Assembly: GCA_016929205.1 (NCBI GenBank) | Contig: JAFGJF010000683.1 | Coordinates: forward strand, 1 to 21,992 | Length of the DNA stretch: 21,992 nt | Direction of reading: 5' to 3' | Source: Anaerolineae bacterium | GTDB lineage: Bacteria > Chloroflexota > Anaerolineae > JAFGEY01 | In this document: piece by piece, positions 15,970 to 21,992 of the stretch | Numbering within the stretch: the first letter of the stretch is position 1 | Layout: each line of letters begins with the position of its first letter | Notes under the pieces: model-generated | Seen by the model: the letters and a program-made list of their open reading frames with translations, nothing else | What the model was told of the DNA's origin: nothing | Database searches by the model: none | Translations under genes and position numbers: made by a program

Positions 15970-17259
15970 ATGAAAATTGGCATCGTCGGTGCCGGGATCA
16001 CCGGTCTCACCGCCGCATACACCTTGAGCAAGCTGGGACACCAGATTGCCGTTTACGAATCGGAAACAATCGCCGGGGGATTGTCCTCGGGTTTTTCTGT
16101 GCCCGAATGGGACTGGACGCTGGACCGATTTTACCGGCATGTCTTTGGCGGCGACAAAGCCATGATCGCCCTGGCCAAAGAGCTTCGTGTGCCGTTACGT
16201 TTTGGCGCACCCAAGACCTCAATGTGGGTCAACGGACAGCCCTACGTCTACGACAACCCGCTCTCGGTCGCACTCTATCCCAACCTGCCGCTTTTCGTAA
16301 ACTTGCGCGTCGGCCTGGTAGTAGCCTATCTCAAGTATGTTATCCGGAACGGTGTGCGGCTAGAGCGCACGACCGCGCACGCGTGGATGCGGCGCGCAAT
16401 TGGCGAGCGAGGCTATCACGAACTGTGGGAGCCGATGCTGCGCGGTAAATTCAAGGCCCACTTTGATCAGGTCAACATGGCCTGGATGTGGGCCCGTTTT
16501 GCCGCCCGCACCCCACGTCTGGGCTATTTTGATGGCGGGTTCCAGCGCTTTATCGACTGCCTGGCCGAGGCCGTACACAAGCAGGGCGGGCAGGTTCACC
16601 TCAACCGACCGGTCAGTGAAATCGCCCAGGCAAGGGAGCAAATTGCCCTCATGTTCCCCAACGGCACAGGAGAGACATTTGACCGCGTGCTGACGACCAC
16701 ATCGCCGAAACGGTTGAGCGAGATGGTTGCCCAGTTGCCGGACTATTACCGCCAGGATATATCTCGGCTGAAATCGATAGGCGCGGTGGTCCTGATCCTG
16801 GCCCTCAAGCACTCGGTGTTGCGCGACGGCACCTATTGGTTGAACCTGCCGCAGGGCGAGTTCCCATGTCTATCTATGGTCGAGCACACCAACTACCAGG
16901 AAAAAGCGCACTATGGCGGCGACGTGATCGTTTACCTGGGCGACTACCTACCCACAGATGCACCCGAGCTCAAGATGTCGGCTGATGAATTATACGCCCA
17001 CTACCGCCCGGCACTGGTCAAGGTACGCCCCGAGTTCGAGGACAATTGGATACGGGCCAAATGGTCTTTCAGCGAAACGTACGCCCAGCCCGTGCCCGAG
17101 ATCAATCACTCACAGCGCATCCCGTCGCCGGAAACGCCGGTGCTGACCAACCTGTACTGGGCCTGCATGCACCACGTCTATCCATGGGATCGGGGCACCA
17201 ATTACGCCGTCGAATTGGGACAGCAAGTCGCGGCAGCAATGAACGGGCAAAAGGCTTGA
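15970..17259 (+). CDS. FAD-dependent amine-oxidase/protoporphyrinogen-oxidase-like enzyme
   Basis: The 429-residue protein starts with a dinucleotide-binding fold (GIVGAGITGLTAAYTL, residues 4-19) and the second FAD signature that follows it (VYESETIAGGLSSGF). This is the flavin-containing amine oxidase/phytoene desaturase/HemG superfamily. The middle part has YHELWEPMLRGKF and GYFDGGFQRFIDCLAE. The C-terminus ends in an FAD-contact-like segment (NLYWACMHHVYPWDRGTNYAVELGQ is the region; the conserved feature is the D-R-G-x-N-x-A pattern). Members oxidise amines, porphyrins or carotenoids, or isomerise sugars; the substrate cannot be told here. ATG 15970 has GGAGG at 15961-15965. The gene lies 26 nt after the Kelch gene and 5 nt before acpS, so it is probably in the same transcript. 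Confidence 0.85.
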   Translation: MKIGIVGAGITGLTAAYTLSKLGHQIAVYESETIAGGLSSGFSVPEWDWTLDRFYRHVFGGDKAMIALAKELRVPLRFGAPKTSMWVNGQPYVYDNPLSVALYPNLPLFVNLRVGLVVAYLKYVIRNGVRLERTTAHAWMRRAIGERGYHELWEPMLRGKFKAHFDQVNMAWMWARFAARTPRLGYFDGGFQRFIDCLAEAVHKQGGQVHLNRPVSEIAQAREQIALMFPNGTGETFDRVLTTTSPKRLSEMVAQLPDYYRQDISRLKSIGAVVLILALKHSVLRDGTYWLNLPQGEFPCLSMVEHTNYQEKAHYGGDVIVYLGDYLPTDAPELKMSADELYAHYRPALVKVRPEFEDNWIRAKWSFSETYAQPVPEINHSQRIPSPETPVLTNLYWACMHHVYPWDRGTNYAVELGQQVAAAMNGQKA

Positions 17260-17264
17260 TCGCT

Positions 17265-17663
17265 ATGAATCCAGTGCCATTAGCCGTTGGCGTCGACGTG
17301 ATCGAGATTCCGCGCATCGCTCGTGCCGTCGACCGGTGGGGCGAACGATTTTTGCGGCGTGTCTATACCGAGGACGAGATCGCCCACTGCCGGGGGCGCA
17401 TCCCTTCGCTGGCGGCGCGTTTTGCGGCCAAGGAAGCGGTCGGCAAGGCACTGGGTGTCGGCGTAGGCTGGGGCGGCGGGCTGCGCTGGACCGAGGTCGA
17501 AGTGCGGAACAACAAATGGGGCAAGCCAGAAATCCTGCTCCACGGCAACGCCGGCAAACTGGCCCGGCACCTTGGCCTGAACGAATGGGCGATCAGCCTC
17601 TCGCACAGCCGTGAGAATGCGGTGGCGATGGTAGTGGCGATGACCAGCCCCTGGACCAATTGA
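17265..17663 (+). CDS. acpS: Holo-[acyl-carrier-protein] synthase
   Basis: The 132-residue protein matches AcpS in length and motifs. GVDVIEIPRI (residues 9-18) holds the Mg-binding D11, and RFAAKEAVGKALG (52-64) holds E57 and the CoA-binding lysines. The C-terminal WAISLSHSRENAVAMVVA is the last family motif. The enzyme transfers phosphopantetheine from CoA to a serine of acyl carrier protein, activating it for fatty-acid synthesis. ATG 17265 is preferred because the fold starts at once; the in-frame extension to 17046 lies inside the FAD enzyme gene. AAGG upstream is a weak ribosome site, so translation may be coupled to the gene 5 nt before it. Confidence 0.94.
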   Translation: MNPVPLAVGVDVIEIPRIARAVDRWGERFLRRVYTEDEIAHCRGRIPSLAARFAAKEAVGKALGVGVGWGGGLRWTEVEVRNNKWGKPEILLHGNAGKLARHLGLNEWAISLSHSRENAVAMVVAMTSPWTN

Positions 17664-17752
17664 ACACCGTCTCCAGGCGTTTTACCTGGGCAGCGCATAT
17701 ACCGCGGCTGACACGATGGGCAGATTTCTGGATGTGGAGGTTGTCAAGTAAG

Positions 17753-18010
17753 ATGCGCAAACCATTGAACGAGGCTCCTTGGCCTCCATTCATCAATGCA
17801 ACAGAGGATCCCAAAGAAACGTTGAGCCGGTTGGTCCACGAATACACGGCTCCCATCACCACGATCCAGGGTTGTGCAACCCTCATTTTGAAGGGCAAGA
17901 TCGATCCTCAACAGGCGGCACTGACCATCCACAGATTGACGGAACAGATGCAAGTCTGTCAGGATGCCGTCTTGGCGTATTTGCAGGTACGTGGTAAACT
18001 GGAAGCATGA
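17753..18010 (+). CDS. Small DHp-like protein (histidine-kinase phosphoacceptor helices only)
   Basis: The 85-residue protein resembles the HisKA dimerisation/phosphoacceptor helical hairpin. Residues 24-44 (LSRLVHEYTAPITTIQGCAT is the core) align with the usual H-E-L-R-T-P-L segment, keeping His29, Glu30 and Pro34. A second helix follows (QQAALTIHRLTEQMQVCQDAVLAYL). No ATPase domain is present and the protein ends at residue 85. It could be a phosphotransfer protein like Spo0B, a dimerisation partner, or a kinase remnant. ATG 17753 has GGAGG at 17736-17740 (12-nt spacing, rather long). An in-frame TTG at 17660 would overlap the acpS stop but has no ribosome site. Its own TGA overlaps the next ATG as ATGA, a strong sign that it is translated. 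The 89-nt gap before it shows no clear promoter. Confidence 0.68.
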   Translation: MRKPLNEAPWPPFINATEDPKETLSRLVHEYTAPITTIQGCATLILKGKIDPQQAALTIHRLTEQMQVCQDAVLAYLQVRGKLEA

Positions 18011-18795
18011 GACTAAATCACCTGTCCCCACACCTTTCGCAGCAAATCACCGATATCCTGGATGCGCTGGTCGCCGAGATCGAGCACACGCTCCAGGACA
18101 ACCTGGTTGGGATCTATTTGCGTGGCTCTCTGGCTACCGGCGACGTGCTGGAGACCAGTGATGTCGATATCCTGGTCGCAACAGAGCGTCCAATCAATGA
18201 CCACGAATTCACCGAATTGAAAGCGCTCCATTCGCGAATCGCATCCTTGCCCAATGCCTATGCCAACCGGATCGAGATCGCCTACATCGATCGCGCCGCC
18301 CTCAGGCGTTTCCGGTCCGGCCTGCGCCATCCCACGCTCGGGCAGGGCGAAACACTGGCCTGGAGCGAACATCACAATAACTGGATCCTGGAGCGCTGGA
18401 CGCTGCGTGAATTTGGGATGGCGCTGCACGGGCCCGATCCCAAAACGCTGATCGATCCCATTCCAACTGAGGACCTCGTTGGGGCCGTGCGCCACCGCCT
18501 CGATGATTGGGTCGAGTGGGCTAATGACGTGGACGATCCCGATTGGCAGCTGCCGCGCAGCCACAAGGCCTACGTCGTCGAGACTATGTGCCGCGCCCTG
18601 TACACCCTCACCTGCGGCACACTGCCGGGCAAAGTGCAAGCCGTCGCCTGGGCGCTCGAGACGCTGCCCGAACCGTGGCTGACTCTGGTCAAATGTTCGC
18701 AAGTGTGGCGGACCGACGACACGGTCGATCTGGCGATCAACCCACAAGTCAGGCAGTTTGTGCTGTGGGTGGGCTCCTGCCCACAATTGGATTAG
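18007..18795 (+). CDS. AadA-like nucleotidyltransferase (aminoglycoside adenylyltransferase fold, DUF4111)
   Basis: The 262-residue protein has the polymerase-beta-type nucleotidyltransferase core. LRGSLATGDVLETSDVDILV contains GS at 40-41 and the metal-binding pair D52/D54; a third acidic residue, E90 (RIEIAYI), fits the catalytic base position of AadA. The C-terminal helical domain has ETMCRALYTLTCGTLPGKV and AWALETLPEPW, the pattern seen in AadA/ANT(9)-type proteins, and the length (about 260) also matches. Known relatives adenylylate streptomycin or spectinomycin; many chromosomal homologues have no proven resistance role, so the substrate is open. The start is ATG 18007, which overlaps the DHp-like gene stop (ATGA). 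This coupling places it in the acpS-side transcript. Confidence 0.85.
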   Translation: MRLNHLSPHLSQQITDILDALVAEIEHTLQDNLVGIYLRGSLATGDVLETSDVDILVATERPINDHEFTELKALHSRIASLPNAYANRIEIAYIDRAALRRFRSGLRHPTLGQGETLAWSEHHNNWILERWTLREFGMALHGPDPKTLIDPIPTEDLVGAVRHRLDDWVEWANDVDDPDWQLPRSHKAYVVETMCRALYTLTCGTLPGKVQAVAWALETLPEPWLTLVKCSQVWRTDDTVDLAINPQVRQFVLWVGSCPQLD

Positions 18796-18825
18796 CAGAT
18801 TCTATTGAGAGGAATTCACGTACAT

Positions 18826-19605
18826 ATGCCCCCACAAGTCGATCCCCAATGGTACAAAAAGATCTGGTCGCTGGACATCCAGGATATGTCGTGGGTCGAG
18901 CACACCGCACGAGAGGTCGATTTCGTCGAGTGTGTGCTCGCCTTGCCGGGCCAGGGCCAAATCCTGGACCTGGCCTGCGGTTTTGGCCGGCACGCGCTGG
19001 AACTGGCACGCCGAGGCTATGCTGTCGTCGGTGTCGACATTACCGAGGCCTACATCACCCAGGCGCAGCAGCGGGCACGAGCACATGGTCTGGATAATCG
19101 TACCGAATTCATCTGCGCCGACGTGCGCGACGTCTCGTTCCACAACGCGTTTGACGTGGTGCTCAACCTCGCAGACGGCGCGATCGGCTACCTTGAAAAC
19201 GATACAGAAAATTCCAAGATGTTCGATCTCGTTGCCTCTGCCTTGAAACATGGCGGCAAGCACTTGATGGGCGTGTGCAACGGAGCCTATGCAATCAAGC
19301 ACTTTCCGCGACGGCACTGGGAGGCGGGCAACCAATCCCTCTCACTGGCCGATTTCACGTGGGATGCTCAGACGTCGCGTATGCTCTACACCGGCTATGC
19401 TTACAAGTACGGCGAACCGCTGACCAAGCCCGACGAGACTTGCTCGCCGACCAGCACGCGCCTGTACACGCTTGAAGAACTGCGTGAAATATTTCAAGTC
19501 CGGGGGATGGAAATACGGCAAGCATATGGCGACTATGATCCGGACACACCAGCTTCGGACGACCTGCTCACATTGCTGGTGTACTCGCAAAAAATCAGAA
19601 CATGA
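18826..19605 (+). CDS. Class I SAM-dependent methyltransferase
   Basis: The 259-residue protein has a standard Rossmann methyltransferase fold. Motif I is ILDLACGFGRH (46-56), the acidic residue at the end of strand 2 is D71 (VVGVDIT), motif II/III reads EFICADVRDV, and motif IV-like VVLNLADGAIGYL follows. The N-terminus WYKKIWSLDIQDMSW and the C-terminal LYTLEELREIFQVRGMEI (the usual segment before the last strand) fit small-molecule methyltransferases. The substrate is unknown. ATG 18826 has AGAGG at 18808-18812 (13-nt spacing); a TTG at 18805 is in frame but would precede that site. It lies 30 nt after the nucleotidyltransferase, so modification of one compound by both is possible but is only an inference. 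Confidence 0.88.
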   Translation: MPPQVDPQWYKKIWSLDIQDMSWVEHTAREVDFVECVLALPGQGQILDLACGFGRHALELARRGYAVVGVDITEAYITQAQQRARAHGLDNRTEFICADVRDVSFHNAFDVVLNLADGAIGYLENDTENSKMFDLVASALKHGGKHLMGVCNGAYAIKHFPRRHWEAGNQSLSLADFTWDAQTSRMLYTGYAYKYGEPLTKPDETCSPTSTRLYTLEELREIFQVRGMEIRQAYGDYDPDTPASDDLLTLLVYSQKIRT

Positions 19606-19609
19606 CCTC

Positions 19610-19630
19610 TGCAAAAGCCTTGCCTTTGCA
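19610..19630 (+). other. Short hairpin upstream of the first hydrolase gene
   Basis: TGCAAAAGC (19610-19618) and GCCTTTGCA (19622-19630) pair over 9 positions with one A-C mismatch and a 3-nt loop. It begins 4 nt after the methyltransferase stop and ends 12 nt before AGGAGG (19643-19648). No T-tract follows, so it is not a normal terminator; an mRNA stability or processing element is possible. Confidence 0.35.
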
Positions 19631-19655
19631 ATGATAGCAATCAGGAGGTATATCT

Positions 19656-20717
19656 ATGAAGTTTCAGTACGTTGGTTGGCAAGTCGGGATCAACTATCAA
19701 GCACCGGGACAAGGCGTCGATTGGCCCTCTCTCAAGCAGGTCATCGACCGCAGCACGGACGCGGGCATGAACCTGATCAGCCTGATGATGGTTTCCTACG
19801 GCTATTATTGTCCCGAACACGACGGCTATGCCTGGCCGGTGAGCAACCCCAGACTCGCGCCTCTGCAAGACCGCAACTGCCTAAACGCCGATCCATACAC
19901 CGAGTTTGTCAAGAAAGCACTGGGCTATGCCAAGAGCAAGGGCTTTCACTGCCAGTTGATGATGAACGCCATGATCTGGAACCCGGCCAGGGTCGCTGAG
20001 AGCTATCCTCAGGCAGCATCTCAATGCGATGCCGATGGCCGGTCGATCGTCGATGGCTGGCTGTTTTGCCCGGACTCGCCTGGCGGCTTTCAACTTGCCA
20101 TCGACGAAGTCACGGATCTGCTGCAATTCTACGCCGACAGCCCGGTCGATAGTTATGCCTTTGAACGAATCGGCTACAACGCGAACACCTGTTTTTGTCC
20201 TCATTCGAAAGACAGATTTAAGCGCGACACCGGTCAAGACTTGGGAGCCAGTTCGTTCAATCATCTACTCTGGAAAGGCAACTCGGTTCGCAGGCACCTG
20301 AAAAAATACGTCGAGGTCATTCAACAACTGCGGCCCGGCATCGAAATCTGGGCTCACACCGGCGGCGATCCCGAATGGGGACATTTTCCGCACGTGTTGC
20401 AGGACGTTGGCATCACGACCGTGTCGAACCACGGCCAGCATTTCCTGCCCTCAGAAAAAACCTTTCACCAGCAGCTCGACTGGCTCAAGCCGCTCCAGTG
20501 CGTGCCGCACATTTGCGTGCGCGATATGCCGACCCAAAACTACCGGGTGCCGCTCAGAACGCCCGAGATGATCCGTCAATACGCGGACTGGCTGACGGAT
20601 TATGCAGGGGATCGCGTCGCCGGCGCGCTGTTTTTCAACGAGGTGAGAACGAGCGAACAAAACAAGGCGGCAGTGTATGACATCGTCAAACGATGGGCGA
20701 CCAATACCCCTCTCTAG
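19656..20717 (+). CDS. Putative glycoside hydrolase-like TIM-barrel protein
   Basis: A 353-residue cytoplasmic protein without a signal peptide. The pattern of alternating strands and helices, with aromatic-rich loops (GINYQAPG, SYGYYCPEHDGY, MMNAMIWNPA, SYAFERIGYNANTCFCP, IWAHTGGDPEW, GALFFNEVRTSEQN), resembles clan-A-type glycosidase barrels. The glutamates in YAFERIG and FFNEVRT are candidates for catalytic acids, which is an inference. I do not recognise a specific family, and a non-hydrolytic role such as carbohydrate binding or isomerisation cannot be excluded. ATG 19656 has an ideal AGGAGG 7 nt upstream. It lies 50 nt after the methyltransferase and 44 nt before a DUF4038-type hydrolase, so sugar catabolism is the likely context. 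Confidence 0.6.
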   Translation: MKFQYVGWQVGINYQAPGQGVDWPSLKQVIDRSTDAGMNLISLMMVSYGYYCPEHDGYAWPVSNPRLAPLQDRNCLNADPYTEFVKKALGYAKSKGFHCQLMMNAMIWNPARVAESYPQAASQCDADGRSIVDGWLFCPDSPGGFQLAIDEVTDLLQFYADSPVDSYAFERIGYNANTCFCPHSKDRFKRDTGQDLGASSFNHLLWKGNSVRRHLKKYVEVIQQLRPGIEIWAHTGGDPEWGHFPHVLQDVGITTVSNHGQHFLPSEKTFHQQLDWLKPLQCVPHICVRDMPTQNYRVPLRTPEMIRQYADWLTDYAGDRVAGALFFNEVRTSEQNKAAVYDIVKRWATNTPL

Positions 20718-20735
20718 CTCCTCCAGTGGGAGGAG
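20718..20735 (+). promoter_or_regulatory. Hairpin sequestering a Shine-Dalgarno sequence
   Basis: CTCCTCC (20718-20724), loop AGTG and GGAGGAG (20729-20735) make a perfect 7-bp stem that starts at the base after the upstream stop. The 3' arm is a strong Shine-Dalgarno 10 nt before ATG 20746, so folding would hide it from ribosomes. Confidence 0.65.
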
Positions 20736-20745
20736 AACAAAGATT

Positions 20746-20775
20746 ATGAAAGGCACTCGACATGAACCCTTTTAG
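20746..20775 (+). CDS. Nine-codon mini-ORF overlapping the hydrolase start (leader peptide candidate)
   Basis: ATG 20746 opens MKGTRHEPF and stops at TAG 20773-20775. It has the strong GGAGGAG site 10 nt upstream and overlaps the first codons of the hydrolase gene in another frame. Ribosomes ending at 20775 are 13 nt past ATG 20762, close enough for coupling by re-initiation. It could also be chance, or a sign of an indel between 20746 and 20762. Confidence 0.3.
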   Translation: MKGTRHEPF

Positions 20776-21992
20776 CAAAGCAAATGTAACGGGATTGCGC
20801 GTCTCGGCCAACCACCGTACCCTGGAATACGGCGACGGCCGCCCATTCTTTTACCTGGGCGACACGGCATGGGAACTGCTTCACCGCCTCAACCGCCAGG
20901 AAGCCAATCTGTATATCGAGAACCGGGCCAGCAAAGGATTCACCGTCATCCAGGCAGTGCTGCTGGCCGAACTGGGCGGGCTAAAAACACCGAACGCCTA
21001 CGGCGATTTCCCGCTCCACGAGAACGATCCAACCCGGCCCAACGAGGCCTATTTCAAATACGTGGACGGCGTGGTGGACAAAGCAGCGAGCCTGGGTTTG
21101 TTTATGGGCCTGCTGCCCACGTGGGGTGACAAATGGAAATTGAACGCAGAGGGGAAAACCGGGATTTTCGATCCGCAAAACGCGCTCGCCTACGGCCGTT
21201 TTCTCGGCCAGCGCTACCAGAATGCGCCCGTGATCTGGATCCTGGGCGGCGATCGGAACATCGACGACGAGCGTGAATATGCCGTGATCGAGGCCCTGGC
21301 CCTCGGGCTGCGCCAAGGTGACGGCAACACCCATCTGATCACCTTTCACCCGCGTGGCCCTGGGCAGTCCTCCGACGCGCTGAACGACGCCGAGTGGCTC
21401 GACTTTAACATGGTCCAATCCTCCCACGCTGCGCGCGATCACGACAACGGCCTCTTTATCGAACACGATTACCGGCTGGAGCCTGCCAAACCCACGCTCG
21501 ACGGAGAACCGCGCTACGAGACGATCCCTGTCGGCTTTTACAACGACAACGTAGCCCGCAACGATCGTTTTGACGCCTACGACGTACGTCAGGCCGCCTA
21601 TTGGTCACTCCTGGCCGGCGCCTGCGGGCACACCTACGGCAACAACAACGTATGGCAGATGTGGCAGCCGGAACAAAAGCCGTTGATCGGCGCATGCGTG
21701 CCCTGGCCCGAAGCGCTGGATCACCCCGGCGCGTTCCAAATGGGCTACGTCCGCCGCCTCTTTGAGTCGCGCCCGTTCCAGAAACTGGTGCCCGATCAAT
21801 CACTCATTCTGGATGGACCGAGCTTTGGCGGTGCTAAAATCAGGGCGGCACGGGCCAACGACGGCACGTTTGCCTTTGTCTATTCACCGCGCGGCCAGCC
21901 GTTCACCGTGCACCAGGGCATCATTGACGCCCCACGCGTGCGGTCAACCTGGTTCGACCCGCGATACGGCATCGCCGAGCCGGTTCACACCA
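20762..21992 (+). CDS. DUF4038/GH140-like glycoside hydrolase (3' end outside window)
   Basis: About 410 residues are visible and the frame is open at the right edge. The N-terminus (LEYGDGRPFFYLGDTAWELLHRLNRQEA is the region; the key part is FFYLGDTAWEL, about 28-38) is the signature of DUF4038 proteins. FTVIQAVLLAEL and VIWILGGDRN follow, with Asp164, then DGEPRYETIPVG with Glu253. The GGD and GEPxYE motifs occupy the usual places of catalytic acids in the GH140 apiosidase-type family; the activity here is not shown. The C-terminal part (FAFVYSPRGQPFTV, then RSTWFDPRYG) fits the beta-sandwich domain that usually follows the barrel. There is no signal peptide, so oligosaccharides would be cleaved inside the cell. 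ATG 20762 has only AAAGG at 20749-20753; the strong site upstream serves another frame (see the mini-ORF). Confidence 0.85.
   Translation, partial: MNPFSKANVTGLRVSANHRTLEYGDGRPFFYLGDTAWELLHRLNRQEANLYIENRASKGFTVIQAVLLAELGGLKTPNAYGDFPLHENDPTRPNEAYFKYVDGVVDKAASLGLFMGLLPTWGDKWKLNAEGKTGIFDPQNALAYGRFLGQRYQNAPVIWILGGDRNIDDEREYAVIEALALGLRQGDGNTHLITFHPRGPGQSSDALNDAEWLDFNMVQSSHAARDHDNGLFIEHDYRLEPAKPTLDGEPRYETIPVGFYNDNVARNDRFDAYDVRQAAYWSLLAGACGHTYGNNNVWQMWQPEQKPLIGACVPWPEALDHPGAFQMGYVRRLFESRPFQKLVPDQSLILDGPSFGGAKIRAARANDGTFAFVYSPRGQPFTVHQGIIDAPRVRSTWFDPRYGIAEPVHT

Noticed and set aside
2954..19614. Shared 11-mer ACCTCTGCAAA near 2954 and 19604 as a dispersed repeat
   Set aside because: The match is too short and its flanks do not align; it is compatible with chance.

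Overview
The window reads as a dense, ordinary chromosomal stretch from a Gram-negative-like or monoderm environmental bacterium. My best inference is Chloroflexota (Anaerolineae-like). The reasons are a moderately high GC content, many GTG and TTG starts, response regulators fused to excisionase-type helix-turn-helix domains, REC-GAF-kinase hybrids, a DUF4038-type sugar hydrolase and a mixed local gene order. No 16S rRNA or tRNA gene is present to confirm this. I see no insertion sequence, integrase, CRISPR array or origin.

Layout, left to right. (1) 1-2915, plus strand: the end of a DNA gyrase/topoisomerase IV A-subunit gene, translationally coupled to a short Hsp70-like (YegD-type) ATPase, then a Gfo/Idh/MocA dehydrogenase. 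(2) 2916-5347, plus strand: a signalling block. A consensus sigma-70-type promoter drives a receiver-excisionase-HTH regulator; a long hairpin follows, then a REC-GAF-histidine kinase. (3) 5340-9820, minus strand: an Amt-fold membrane protein with its own extended -10 promoter, nadD, and a divergent UvrD/AddB-like helicase. The helicase stop overlaps the kinase stop by 8 bp. (4) 10009-12429, plus strand: a promoter, a family 2 glycosyltransferase and a polyprenyl-phosphate sugar transferase that overlap by 4 nt, probably starting a cell-surface polysaccharide. (5) 12442-12963, minus strand: an unrecognised protein with a C-terminal membrane anchor. (6) 13083-19605, plus strand: tilS, a LuxR-HTH/membrane/Kelch protein, an FAD amine-oxidase-like enzyme, acpS, a tiny DHp-like protein, an AadA-like nucleotidyltransferase and a methyltransferase, closely spaced and some overlapping. 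(7) 19656-21992, plus strand: two putative glycoside hydrolases, the second running off the window.

The observations most worth a second look are these. The Amt-fold protein has Tyr at both positions that hold the twin pore histidines of ammonium channels. The LuxR-type DNA-binding domain is tethered through one membrane helix to a six-repeat Kelch propeller. An 85-residue protein looks like a histidine-kinase dimerisation/phosphoacceptor helix pair with no ATPase domain. A perfect hairpin buries the strong Shine-Dalgarno of a nine-codon mini-ORF that overlaps the start of the last hydrolase. An 18-bp stem sits between the two signalling genes. Everything here comes from reading the sequence; no database search was run.
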